From Clostridiales bacterium (lineage in GTDB: Bacteria > Acidobacteriota > Aminicenantia > Aminicenantales > UBA8522): a stretch of DNA of 64,000 nucleotides. The translations under genes and the position numbers were made by a program. Under the pieces are notes generated by a model. That model was not told the origin of the DNA, made no database searches, and saw only the letters and a program-made list of their open reading frames with translations. The stretch's first letter is position 1. The number at the start of each line of letters is the position of its first letter. Below are positions 17,253-26,901 of the stretch, piece by piece. The stretch is from the NCBI GenBank assembly GCA_029907205.1, contig JARYMI010000001.1:1-64000 (forward strand), given 5' to 3'.

Positions 17253-19967
17253 TCAAAACTTGACGTCGAGGTGGAGCTCGTCGCCAGTCTTCAACGTCAC
17301 AGGTTTTTCCCAACGAAGGACGACTCTTCTGCCATTCTGGCTGTTGTCAACAACCCGAAGCTTGATCGTTTGTCCACGCAGAGAGGCCTTCAAAGATGCG
17401 ATCTTTCTTCCTTGAAAAACCGGCGGCAAACAAAAAGAGAATTCTTTTAGTTCAAGCTCACCCATGGCAACCGAAAGCCCGACCTCTACCAATTTTCTGT
17501 CTGTTCCTTTCTGATAATAGTCTCCCCACCCTGCTCCGGATATCCAGAATGTCCGAAAATCCTCGGGATAAAGCATGGGCGAGAAACCTAACGTCATATC
17601 CACGCCGGAGTATGAGCACCCGGAAAGGGCGGGCAGGAGCGCCCAGGAGGACATAGCCCGGGCGTAGTGATGTCCGCATTCGACTTCATCCCAAGGGTTG
17701 CGGCGCCAGCCGTCGTGCCGTTCCCGGACTGCCTTGACGATTGTGAGCCCTTCTTCTAAAAGGCCCTCGTAAATCAGGTGAGAAGCGACTTGGTACTCAA
17801 TCCCGGTCCAGACCTCATCCGAATAAACAAAAGGTAGCGGCGGGCGTCCGCCTTTCGGCCAGGAACAAAGCAAGAGCCCTTTCTCATCACCAAGGGCATA
17901 GGTTCTTTGACAATTGGAATAATCACGGAAGCTCGTCCTGAAATTATGGCGGAAGACCGATTGAAGGGCTGATCGAACCCGGACCTCCGGCAGAAACCGC
18001 CCCAAGCCGGCCACCATGGCCAGCCATTGCCCTAATACCTGATCGGAAAGGCAGCCCTCACCGTACTGGTATTTTTCCTCCATCGCCCTTTCATATTTCT
18101 GAACATAATACTCTCCGTTCCACAGCAACTCGTCTTGCCTTTTTCTTCCTTTCTCAAATATTTCCTGGTACATCCTAACAGCGTTCTTATCACCCACCCG
18201 CTCAGCCATCTTGGAGCCCGCCAGCAAAGCCCCCAGGTAGAACCCGCTCATCATGCTGTTCGGGCCATAGAACTCGATGTCATAGGTGTTGTGCTGCTCT
18301 CCTTCCATGATCCCATCTTTGTCTTTGTCCCATGATGTCCAGGCGTATTCGAGCGCTTTTTTGGCCTGCGGCCACAGTCTTTTCAAGAACTCGTCATCCC
18401 CCGAAATCTGCCAATCACGGTAGAGGCTGATGATTCGTCCCATCTGTCCGTCGGCTGCCGGCTTGAATTTCCAGAAGACGCCGCTCCCCAACGGGAGGGA
18501 CGTCCGGAAGATCATCGCTCCATCGGGTTGGACCTGGTGGAGGAAATCGGTCTCCCGCATCGAGCGCTCTAAGCTCGGGAAAAGGAAAGCCAAGCTCTGC
18601 GCGTAATTCCAGACGTGGGTGCAGTTCAAGGGGCAGCACCCTGCCCTGGCGTTGCACCCCTCAAACCCGAAGAACTTTCCTCCTTCGAGCCAGAGGCAGG
18701 TCGTCGTCCGGATGGTCGAAGCCTGGCTGGAAACGGCGTCAAGAACATAAGGGGGAAGGGTTGTGGAAAAGAAGAGGTCATGAAAAAGCCGGGTCTCTTT
18801 CTCCAGCCGGTCCAGGTTCTCAACAAGGTACGAGGCGGAGGCCCAGGCATCCGAAAACCGTCCAGCATAAAGGTTGCGGAGCAGGCCTCCTCTTTGTTCT
18901 CTGACGATATCGAAAGTGTTCAGGACATTGGGAAAGTTCCAGGAAAGGATAAAGGGAAGGCTCACCTCTTCAAACGGGCCGAGCGAGGCGAGAAGCCCAA
19001 GAGAACCGATGTCTGTGCGCTTGTCGGGAGAGGGAGTTTCCTCATCAAGATCCCTTAGCCGGCCGTCTTTCGAAAAATCATCCCAAAACATCTGGAGATC
19101 ATCCCACCAGGCTCCCCTTTCCCAGTGAGAAACATACGTAATATCTTTCCATGTAGTCGCCAGGGCCAGCGTCCCAAAAACTGGAGAGCTGGGCTCAGCC
19201 TTTTTAGAGCTCATGAACAGGCCGGACAGGAGGGCAGACCGACGGACCTGGTTAAGGTTCTGGCCGAACTTCTCGCTGTTGACCGAAGTCAGGTCGCCCT
19301 CGCCATCAAAGCCGACCGGGTTCATGATCGACCCGACAACCGTCAGCTTGACCCTCTGGCGCGTCAGGTTCTTAATCCGATACCGAAGGATGACGGCAGG
19401 GATTCCCGAATCTTCCGGCTTCAAGGGGATGAAGGGGCTGAAGGCTTCGAGCACGATCTCGAGCGGAATCTTGCTGTCTTCAAAACTCACCCAGGCAAAT
19501 GGGTATTCGCCAAGAAAGCGCGCCTTCTCCATCCGCGGTAGGCCAGGAACTTCACCCCGGTTGATACCGTGCCCGTTGGTGAAAGGCGGAGTCAGTGGGC
19601 CTTCAAGGACGCGAACCAATGATTTTCCTCCTTCGGGCTCAAAATAAAGGGCAAAAAAGGTAAACGGCAAGTTGACGCCTTTTCCAGGCCGGTTGAAGAT
19701 CTCCCAGTCGCGAAGGTTTCCCCGTCCGCCGAGCGAAACAGTTCCCGTGCCGATGCCGCCGAGCGGGAACGCCACTTCCCTGAGCTCGAGGCCTTCGAAG
19801 ACCCGCTGCCTCCCTAACCGCAAGAGTTCCTGTCTCGAGTAAGGGATGTTCAAAGAAGGCCGCTCTTCGGCCGCAGCCAATTTCCCAGGAGACGAAAAAA
19901 TAATGAAGCCAGGCGCCACCAGAAACGAAACAATGAAGATTTTCCCAAGAAAGGTACTCTTAAACAT
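17253..19967 (-). CDS. GH116-family glycosidase (non-lysosomal glucosylceramidase-like)
   Basis: AFPLGGIGTGTVSLGGRGNLRDWEIFNRPGKG; CTHVWNYAQSLAFLFPSLERSMRE; signal peptide; start at 19967 with GGAGGGG upstream. Confidence 0.85.
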   Translation of the reverse strand: MFKSTFLGKIFIVSFLVAPGFIIFSSPGKLAAAEERPSLNIPYSRQELLRLGRQRVFEGLELREVAFPLGGIGTGTVSLGGRGNLRDWEIFNRPGKGVNLPFTFFALYFEPEGGKSLVRVLEGPLTPPFTNGHGINRGEVPGLPRMEKARFLGEYPFAWVSFEDSKIPLEIVLEAFSPFIPLKPEDSGIPAVILRYRIKNLTRQRVKLTVVGSIMNPVGFDGEGDLTSVNSEKFGQNLNQVRRSALLSGLFMSSKKAEPSSPVFGTLALATTWKDITYVSHWERGAWWDDLQMFWDDFSKDGRLRDLDEETPSPDKRTDIGSLGLLASLGPFEEVSLPFILSWNFPNVLNTFDIVREQRGGLLRNLYAGRFSDAWASASYLVENLDRLEKETRLFHDLFFSTTLPPYVLDAVSSQASTIRTTTCLWLEGGKFFGFEGCNARAGCCPLNCTHVWNYAQSLAFLFPSLERSMRETDFLHQVQPDGAMIFRTSLPLGSGVFWKFKPAADGQMGRIISLYRDWQISGDDEFLKRLWPQAKKALEYAWTSWDKDKDGIMEGEQHNTYDIEFYGPNSMMSGFYLGALLAGSKMAERVGDKNAVRMYQEIFEKGRKRQDELLWNGEYYVQKYERAMEEKYQYGEGCLSDQVLGQWLAMVAGLGRFLPEVRVRSALQSVFRHNFRTSFRDYSNCQRTYALGDEKGLLLCSWPKGGRPPLPFVYSDEVWTGIEYQVASHLIYEGLLEEGLTIVKAVRERHDGWRRNPWDEVECGHHYARAMSSWALLPALSGCSYSGVDMTLGFSPMLYPEDFRTFWISGAGWGDYYQKGTDRKLVEVGLSVAMGELELKEFSFCLPPVFQGRKIASLKASLRGQTIKLRVVDNSQNGRRVVLRWEKPVTLKTGDELHLDVKF

Positions 19968-20068
19968 AGGTTTCCCCTCCCCGGAGCGGCAGTTGTCATG
20001 CTTCCCATATCTAAAAAATTGGTAGATAAAAGTCAACTGAGAAAGGATAAAGGCAAAGAAACAAGGCG

Positions 20069-21610
20069 TCAGTGCCCGGGTTTCAAATACTGTTCCTTCC
20101 AGATTGGGTCGAACAGTTCAGCCACAGCCTTGTCGTATGCTTCGAGGCCCTTGTGGTAATCGGCATCATGAAGCGCCGCCTCAGCGGGTTCGTCTATCGG
20201 CCTGACGTTGCTTTCCTTGAGAATATCGTAAAATTCAGCATGGTGGTCGCGGTTGGGGCAGGGCATGAGCCAGTTTCCGTGCCATCCGCCTTTAGTGTAG
20301 TTCTTTTCGTTGCTGTATCGATCCTGCCAGGCCCGGAGCCGTTCAAAGAACGGATGGGCCCAGACATCATTCAGGCTTTTGCCCTGCGCGTAGACATCAT
20401 GGATATTCAGAGGTGAATAAGGAATGAAGACGCAGGGGCTGATATTTCCGTTCCAATCGACGGTCATGTAGCCTCCCTCATGCCCGGCCGCCACGCAGCC
20501 GAACGAAGCCGTCCCCAGGTTCCAGAAATCGGCGATGAAAAGATGCCGACGGCGGATCAATTCCCAGGCCCTCTGCCACATTCTCAGGCGTTGCCCGGGC
20601 GTCGGAAGAAGGTCAAGAGTGTAGGATCGCCCGATGGGCATGTAATGGAAAATCCAAGCATACATAGCTCCCATCCTGTCGAAGTAAAAATCGACGACCT
20701 CATCCGAGAGTACTTCGTCCGCGTTATCACGGGTGGCCGTCAGCGAAATGCCGAAAAAGACTTTCCTCAGTCGGAGTCTTTCCATCGCCGCCACAACGCG
20801 ATCGAACACGCCTTCGCCGCGGCGCCGCTCTGTTTTTTCCCGAAGTCCCTCCACTGAAACAGCGGGAGTGAGGTTGCCGAGCTCAGCCAGCCGTCTTGCC
20901 GTCTTATCATCGACCAGAGTCCCGTTCGTATACATCATGAAGTAGCACTCGGGGTGTTTCCCAGCCATATCCAGGATTCCTTTGCCCTGGTCTTCATAAG
21001 CCAGGGGTTCCCCGCCGCTGATGACAATGAACGGCGCGCCCCAGAGCTCATAGCATTCTCTGACCATGCGGTCGATGATCTCCCATTCCAGTTTCTCACG
21101 CGATGGCCCTGAGTCGGCATAGCAACCCTCACACCGCAAGTTGCAGGTTTTCGTTGGGCTGATCAGGATGAATCCGGGAGGCCTAACCGCAAACTGTTCT
21201 TTGAACCGGACCTTGCCGTCGTAAATCCCGTGGCTGACCATGCCGTCGCCGATCAAGACGTTCAATAGTCTCCTGGCAGTGCTCCGGCTCAGCCGGTCCT
21301 CGGCGAGCGCTCGCTCCAGAGTCCGGAGGATGGCTACTCCCACGTCCACGCGATCCCGGAGAACGCCAGGAGGACGCATCCCAGCCCTTATATCGGCCTC
21401 GGTTCCCTGGCGCATCTTCTGCTCCCAAGAATTGGCAAACATCCGCAGGACCGGGGTTTTCTTTCCCACCCTGGGAGCAGCCCATGCAGCGAAACCGATC
21501 AAACTCCGCTTCAGTGATCGCCGCCTCTGCCTCGGGCGAAGGCGCTCTGCCAGAGGAATCTCAGGCTGGCCGTTTCGATTGTTTTTGGCCGGAGACGATA
21601 TCGGGTCCAT
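20069..21610 (-). CDS. Radical SAM protein
   Basis: ILISPTKTCNLRCEGCYADSGP (CxxxCxxC) and C-terminal Cys-containing region. Confidence 0.85.
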   Translation of the reverse strand: MDPISSPAKNNRNGQPEIPLAERLRPRQRRRSLKRSLIGFAAWAAPRVGKKTPVLRMFANSWEQKMRQGTEADIRAGMRPPGVLRDRVDVGVAILRTLERALAEDRLSRSTARRLLNVLIGDGMVSHGIYDGKVRFKEQFAVRPPGFILISPTKTCNLRCEGCYADSGPSREKLEWEIIDRMVRECYELWGAPFIVISGGEPLAYEDQGKGILDMAGKHPECYFMMYTNGTLVDDKTARRLAELGNLTPAVSVEGLREKTERRRGEGVFDRVVAAMERLRLRKVFFGISLTATRDNADEVLSDEVVDFYFDRMGAMYAWIFHYMPIGRSYTLDLLPTPGQRLRMWQRAWELIRRRHLFIADFWNLGTASFGCVAAGHEGGYMTVDWNGNISPCVFIPYSPLNIHDVYAQGKSLNDVWAHPFFERLRAWQDRYSNEKNYTKGGWHGNWLMPCPNRDHHAEFYDILKESNVRPIDEPAEAALHDADYHKGLEAYDKAVAELFDPIWKEQYLKPGH

Positions 21611-21796
21611 TTCCTTCCTCCTTTCTGAGCACGCGGTTGATGGGCAAGACCACTGCCCGCAAGCAAGAAGGAAACAAAGCCTCAGCTCGAAAACTTGATT
21701 TGTTTCAGCCGTCCAGCGCTGACTAACTGAACATCCTCAGCCGCTTGCTCCTATTTTTTATTATAAAAACACAGAAAAAAAGAAGTCAAGCTTCTT

Positions 21797-22303
21797 TCAC
21801 TTTGAGAGGCTTGGTCTGCGTTTTCGAAGTACCGGAGATGAGGCCCTGCCACGTCCTAAGATCTGGCCGATTTTGCCGTCCATATCCTCAAAATGAGTCC
21901 CCTGCCAGAAAACCCGGCCGCACGCCGGGCAGATGGCAAAAACTGTCGCCTGTTCATAGACGAAAGGCGCAACCAGGTTTTTGGCCGCCCGTTTGGACAG
22001 GGATTTCAGCTCGCTGTTGCACTGGATGCAGCGAGAATAGGGCCTGACTTCCCTCTTAAGCTGGAATTCATCGAGGACCTGTTCGAGTTGCTCTTTCCAA
22101 TTTTCACTCCCGATGAGGAGGGACCGGACATCCTTGGCTTCGGCCCGAAGACGATGGTCCCGGGTTAAAAGGACCCGGCCTTCTTTCCTGGCAAGGGAGA
22201 GGAGCTTTCCATCCTCAGCCCTGTTGAAATAGGCGACGTCAAACCCGAGGATTTTGAGCCATTTGGCCAGCTTGCCGAGCATGCAGTCAACGACGAATTT
22301 CAT
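21797..22303 (-). CDS. Mut7-C RNase-domain protein
   Basis: KFVVDCMLGKLAKWLKILGFDVAYF...LLTRDHRL plus CxxC...CxxC zinc ribbon. Confidence 0.88.
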   Translation of the reverse strand: MKFVVDCMLGKLAKWLKILGFDVAYFNRAEDGKLLSLARKEGRVLLTRDHRLRAEAKDVRSLLIGSENWKEQLEQVLDEFQLKREVRPYSRCIQCNSELKSLSKRAAKNLVAPFVYEQATVFAICPACGRVFWQGTHFEDMDGKIGQILGRGRASSPVLRKRRPSLSK

Positions 22304-22363
22304 CGCTTGCCCATTGTTCCCAGGATAGCTAAGGGCGGGCTTTTTATCAACCCGCAGTCTTCC

Positions 22364-23080
22364 TTATAGTCCGAGAAACTGAACCGACAGGCCGGAGATG
22401 AAAATCATCGCGCCGGCGAGGGCGTGGGCGTACCTCTCCAGCCGGCCCAGCGAAAGAAAGCTCAACCCCCAGGAAGCGAGGGAGATGAGACAGAGCATGG
22501 TCAGGATTGTCGTCAGCCCAAAAGCCAAGGTAACCAAGGCAACTCCAAAAAGGTTGTGCCGAGCCGCGGGATACATAACGAGAGGGATAAGAGGCTCGCA
22601 AGGGCCAAAAACGAAAATCGTGAACAGAATCCAGGGAGTGAGAGAGGTCTCTTTCTTTTGTCCGTGGAGGTGGTAATGTTCGGCTTGATGCGAGTGGACA
22701 TGGTCGTGTTCTTCTCCCTTGGAATGGACGTGCGGATGGGAATGCGCTTTTCTCTTGAGAGCCCTGTTCAGCCCCCAGACGAAATAGGTAAACCCGAAAA
22801 TGATGAGCAGCCAGGCAGCCAGGCTGCCGCGGGCGGACTCGACGCCTTCCAGGCGGCTCACCGCAATCCCGAGCGCCAGGCCGATGAAACCGAGCACGAC
22901 CGAGCTGAGCACGTGCCCCAGCCCGCAAAAAAATGAGATGAGGAGGGTCTTGGCGAGCGGCCATCGGCGAGCCCGGCTCATGACGATGAACGGAAGATAA
23001 TGATCAGGACCGAGGACCGTGTGGATGAACCCGATCGAAGCCGCTGCCCCGGCCAAAATCAGGATTTCCCGGCTGATCAT
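22364..23080 (-). CDS. UreH/nickel-cobalt-transporter-like membrane protein with His-rich loop
   Basis: GFIHTVLGPDHYLPFIVMSRARRW; loop HSHPHVHSKGEEHDHVHSHQAEHYHLHG. Confidence 0.7.
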   Translation of the reverse strand: MISREILILAGAAASIGFIHTVLGPDHYLPFIVMSRARRWPLAKTLLISFFCGLGHVLSSVVLGFIGLALGIAVSRLEGVESARGSLAAWLLIIFGFTYFVWGLNRALKRKAHSHPHVHSKGEEHDHVHSHQAEHYHLHGQKKETSLTPWILFTIFVFGPCEPLIPLVMYPAARHNLFGVALVTLAFGLTTILTMLCLISLASWGLSFLSLGRLERYAHALAGAMIFISGLSVQFLGL

Positions 23081-23194
23081 TTTTCGAGCCCTTTAAAAAT
23101 GCTATTATTCATAGAGAATCTATCGATTTATGGGCAATTTCGGTCCTGCCCAAAACCTCTCCTCTCTCCGGGAACCGGCCATCATAGAAAATAG

Positions 23195-23267
23195 TGGACG
23201 GTAGGGGATTCGAACCCCCGACCTCAGCGTTGCGAACGCCGCGCTCTCCCGACTGAGCTAACCGCCC
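23195..23267 (-). tRNA. tRNA-Ala (anticodon CGC)
   Basis: GGGCGGTTAGCTCAGTCGGGAGAGCGCGGCGTTCGCAACGCTGAGGTCGGGGGTTCGAATCCCCTACCGTCCA folds as a full cloverleaf; G3:U70 Ala identity pair; CCA not encoded. Confidence 0.95.
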
Positions 23268-23339
23268 ACACCGAAATCAAAGGTGAGAAGAAAAAGAAAT
23301 GTACCACTTTTTCTCGTTTTTTTCCACCCCCCGCGGCCG

Positions 23340-24563
23340 TTATTTTTCCTCGATCCTGTATTCGTAAAACTTGGCGCCGCGCATGCCGTCCCAAAGGAAA
23401 AGCCTCGGTCCTTTAACGGCAATTCCGTCGATAAAGTGATCAACGGCCAGGCTCCCCAGCAGGACTCCTTCGTGATTAAAAATTTCGAGCTTATACATGT
23501 CTGTCTTCTGGATTTCGGTATTCCCCTGGACCTTCATCGACATTTTCCGCTCTCCGCCTGTGACCATCATGCTCATGGCCACGCCCACTTGTTCATCCTC
23601 TTTGGCCTGCCTTGTCATGGTGACGACCCAGACCCTTCCGGCCGAATCGACGGCAATTCCGTTTGCGCACTGGTTGAGGCGCGGCATCCGGACGGAAATG
23701 CCGCCCCCTTTTGCTTCCAGCCTTCCCTTGTCCTTGGGCACTTCCAGGCTGTAGTCGAGCTTGCGATCAGCCCGCCACACAAGCTTCCCCTGGGGAGAAT
23801 ATTTTTCAACCCGGTTCTGGTAGAGATAGGCCAAGTAGACGGCTCCCTCCGCATCCACGGCAAACTTGATTTGGTTTCCCATCGTGTTGAGGAGGGTATG
23901 TCTAAAATCATAAGGCTCCCCGTATTCGCCGAGGACATTTCCCTCTCCATCGAGCATTTTGAAAAGCCGCGGCAGAGCGTTCTCCTTTTCTTCCATGCCC
24001 GGCCTGAAGACCAGAAAACCCCCCATTCCGCCAGCCATGACCAGGCCGGATTTCGTGCACCGGATATTCCCAACTCGTTCGTCGACGAAGCTCAACGTCT
24101 TGGCTTCTTTCCCCTCGGCTGTCAGGACCTGGATCCGCTTGTTGTGAGGGTCAGAGACCCAGATAAGCCCCGATGAGTCGATGTCGATGGAATCGGGATA
24201 AGAAAATTCTCCCGGCCCCTGGCCCTGCCGGCCGAGAGAAGCCAGGAAGTCGCCGTCAGGGCCGAATTTCTGGATGCGGTGGTTTCCTGTGTCTAAGATA
24301 TAGAGGTTTCCCTGGCTGTCGAGGGCTAAACCAGAAGGCATGTAAAAAGCCAACGCCTCGTCATCGGCGTTGACATCGCCCAGCGTCCGGATGAGCTTGA
24401 GCTGAATCTTTGGCTTCTTCCCCCACAGCCCATCCTTGTCATTGTGGACAAGTCGGACGCCTTTGACCATCTCGACGGTCTGGCCGAAGGCCATAGCGGC
24501 AGCCAGAACGACCCCGAACATCAAACAAACTCCTTTTTTCCTTTCAGTCATCTTTCGACCCAT
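23340..24563 (-). CDS. NHL-repeat / 6-bladed beta-propeller secreted protein
   Basis: MPSGLALDSQGNLYILDTGNHRIQKFGPDGDFLASLGRQGQGPGEFSYPDSIDIDSSG. Confidence 0.82.
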   Translation of the reverse strand: MGRKMTERKKGVCLMFGVVLAAAMAFGQTVEMVKGVRLVHNDKDGLWGKKPKIQLKLIRTLGDVNADDEALAFYMPSGLALDSQGNLYILDTGNHRIQKFGPDGDFLASLGRQGQGPGEFSYPDSIDIDSSGLIWVSDPHNKRIQVLTAEGKEAKTLSFVDERVGNIRCTKSGLVMAGGMGGFLVFRPGMEEKENALPRLFKMLDGEGNVLGEYGEPYDFRHTLLNTMGNQIKFAVDAEGAVYLAYLYQNRVEKYSPQGKLVWRADRKLDYSLEVPKDKGRLEAKGGGISVRMPRLNQCANGIAVDSAGRVWVVTMTRQAKEDEQVGVAMSMMVTGGERKMSMKVQGNTEIQKTDMYKLEIFNHEGVLLGSLAVDHFIDGIAVKGPRLFLWDGMRGAKFYEYRIEEK

Positions 24564-24754
24564 CCTTCTCTCCTTTTCTTCATTAACTCCAGCCCTGGCC
24601 TTATTGTTTCAGGAGAAAGCACATATTATCATATTATTCTTAACACGATAAATTTAGGTATATCACCCCCGCCCTTTCCCCCCTTCGAGAAAGAGGGGCG
24701 TATCATAAATGGTTACGTTGATAATAATGCAAGGGCGATAATAAAAATGTTAGG

Positions 24755-24880
24755 GCGAGGAGCCAAGCGACGAAGCAATCCGGCGTAGCTGCCGCAAGGC
24801 ATCAAAGATGCCGGAGCGACTTAGAACTGAGATCCCTGTGCACCCAACAGGTGCTCGCGATGAAAGGGATGGCGTTTTTC
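24755..24880. repeat. Intergenic palindromic (REP-like) element, degenerate
   Basis: GCGAGGAGCCAAGCGACGAAGCAATC plus hairpin GGCATC-AAA-GATGCC and ATCCCT/AGGGAT arms. Confidence 0.45.
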
Positions 24881-24912
24881 GATCGTCATCTTGAGAGCTG
24901 CCGGACTGAAGT

Positions 24913-25110
24913 TTACCTTTTGACGGCGCCGACCAATCGCGCCGGCAGGGTGATAATCGCTTTGAGCAGGTCGAAGACGGCGCTGACCGTGATCCCGACC
25001 AGGCGGAAAGGAAGCGACAGGAGCCAGACAATGGGGTATAAGAGAAGTGCCAGCAAGGCGAGCGGCCAGCACAACACCAGAAGAATCAGCCAGAGAAGGA
25101 ATTTTATCAT
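24913..25110 (-). CDS. Small hydrophobic membrane protein
   Basis: MIKFLLWLILLVLCWPLALLALLLYPIVWLLSLPFRLVG...; GGAGGT ribosome-binding site. Confidence 0.55.
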   Translation of the reverse strand: MIKFLLWLILLVLCWPLALLALLLYPIVWLLSLPFRLVGITVSAVFDLLKAIITLPARLVGAVKR

Positions 25111-25241
25111 CAGCGCACCTCCGGGCTTTCTTTTCCTCAATTCTCTTGGTCCTCCTCTAATATATACGAGAATAAAATGAAAAAAAATAAATTCACGACA
25201 ACGACGCGGGAAACATTTCAGGGTGGGTGATCTTTATGATG

Positions 25242-25363
25242 GGCGGCGGAAGCCGCCCTTAGCCCCCGCGCCCCAGGGGAACCAGTCCCGTCGGTTCCCC
25301 CCGTCGGAGAAGCCGACAGGTCCCCCCCTCGGCTACGGGGACTTCAAGGCGGCTTCCTCCGCC
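25242..25363. other. Large cruciform / multi-hairpin element
   Basis: Outer arms GGCGGCGGAAGCCGCC (25242-25257) and GGCGGCTTCCTCCGCC (25348-25363), 15/16 complementary; nested GGGGAACC/GGTTCCCC, GTCGG/CCGAC and TCCCC/GGGGA stems. Confidence 0.65.
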
Positions 25364-25461
25364 GAATAGAATTGTATAAACGGAGATTTTCGGGCGGCTG
25401 GACGCTTGAAAACGTGCGCCTGCTTGGGTAAGCTTATGAGCATACGGAAAGGAGAGATGTC

Positions 25462-26130
25462 ATGATCAAAAACATTGTTGCCTTGGGTTTCCTGGCCTCA
25501 TTTGTTTTCCTCCTCCAGCCTTCATTGTCTTCGGCCCAACAGACGGGCGATATCACCCTCTTAAAGCCCCAGACTGAAAGCGGGAAGCTCCTCATGCAGG
25601 CTCTCCTGCTGAGACAATCATCAAGGGAATTTAGCCCCGAAAAACTCCCGCTTCAGGTTCTTTCTAACCTGTTCTGGGCGGCGAATGGGGTCAACCGCCC
25701 TGATTCGGGAAAGCACACCGCTCCCACAGCCTCAAACGTCCAGAATATCGACATCTATGCAGCTGCTCCGGAGGGCCTCTATTTTTATGACCCGGCTGGT
25801 CACATGTTGAAACTCATTCTCAAGGAAGATGTCCGCCAAGATACGGGCAAACAGGATTTCGTCAAGGAGGTCCCTCTAAACCTTATCTATGTGGCTGACC
25901 TTTCGAAGTTCAAAAGGGGCACAGACGAAGACAAGCTTTTTTACAGCGCTGCCCACGTCGGCTTCATCAGCCAGAATGTTTATCTCTACTGCGCCTCAGA
26001 GGGGCTGGCCACAGTTGTGCGGGGCATGGTCGATAAGGAAGCGCTGGCCAAGCGGATGAATTTGCGGCCCGACCAAAGAATCATCCTGGCCCAATCCGTG
26101 GGTTACCCCAAAAAAACAGAGCCTAAATAA
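25462..26130 (+). CDS. SagB/ThcOx-family nitroreductase with signal peptide
   Basis: LLLRQSSREFSPEKLPLQVLSNLFWAANGVNRPDSGKHTAPTASNVQNIDIY. Confidence 0.85.
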   Translation: MIKNIVALGFLASFVFLLQPSLSSAQQTGDITLLKPQTESGKLLMQALLLRQSSREFSPEKLPLQVLSNLFWAANGVNRPDSGKHTAPTASNVQNIDIYAAAPEGLYFYDPAGHMLKLILKEDVRQDTGKQDFVKEVPLNLIYVADLSKFKRGTDEDKLFYSAAHVGFISQNVYLYCASEGLATVVRGMVDKEALAKRMNLRPDQRIILAQSVGYPKKTEPK

Positions 26131-26218
26131 AACAAGCCCCAGCTCATTATAGGCGTCTTTCGAAACTCGGAGCCCTACGAGAAATACTCTGCGCCGAAGG
26201 TCCTTTCTTGACAGCTTT

Positions 26219-26794
26219 TTGAGACATGATTTAAACTTTCTCATTATTGGTGAAGGAGTGAAAAGGAAGTTTTTATCCCTCTTTTTATTGTTTTGCGTCA
26301 CAGTCGATCCTCTTGTCGGCACGTTCACCTGGCTGCACTACAAGAAGACAATCGTCAAAAAAGAAGCAAAAAGAATAATTGAAGCCGGGGTTGACGATGA
26401 CAGCCTGGTGGTCCTTAAATTCTCAAAAGAAGAAGCGCAAACAAAACTCCGTTGGGAGCATCCCCAAGAATTTGAATACAACCACAAAATGTATGATGTG
26501 GTCAAAACGATGATTTGCGACGGCACGATTTATTACTGGTGCCGGCAGGATGATGAAGAAACAACCCTGAACATGAAATTAGAAGAGCTTGCAAGCAAGG
26601 CCTTGGGGGAAAGCGCCAAATCCATGGCCAACCTCACGCTTCTGATTTCATGCTTCAAATCGTTGTACTGCACGTTCTCTTTTCGATGGAGTGTGCCAGA
26701 GCCCAGATTGCTGGGTGAGCAGTTGTGCTTATTTCATTTGCTCTATCCTAGGGTTTATATCCGGCCTCCAACCCCTCCCCCACGGTTTAATTAA
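26219..26794 (+). CDS. Hypothetical protein upstream of the TonB receptor
   Basis: Open frame ending RPPTPPPRFN; alternative GTG start at 26258 (MKRKFLSLFLLF...-like). Confidence 0.5.
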   Translation: MRHDLNFLIIGEGVKRKFLSLFLLFCVTVDPLVGTFTWLHYKKTIVKKEAKRIIEAGVDDDSLVVLKFSKEEAQTKLRWEHPQEFEYNHKMYDVVKTMICDGTIYYWCRQDDEETTLNMKLEELASKALGESAKSMANLTLLISCFKSLYCTFSFRWSVPEPRLLGEQLCLFHLLYPRVYIRPPTPPPRFN

Positions 26795-26901
26795 CCAAAT
26801 CAATCTCCCGACAAACCAGATGCCCAAGCGAGTGGGAAGTCTGGATTCCTAACGTCTATTTGCGTCAGTTCTTTCGTTTAACTGAGAAGGGAGCATGAAA
26901 A

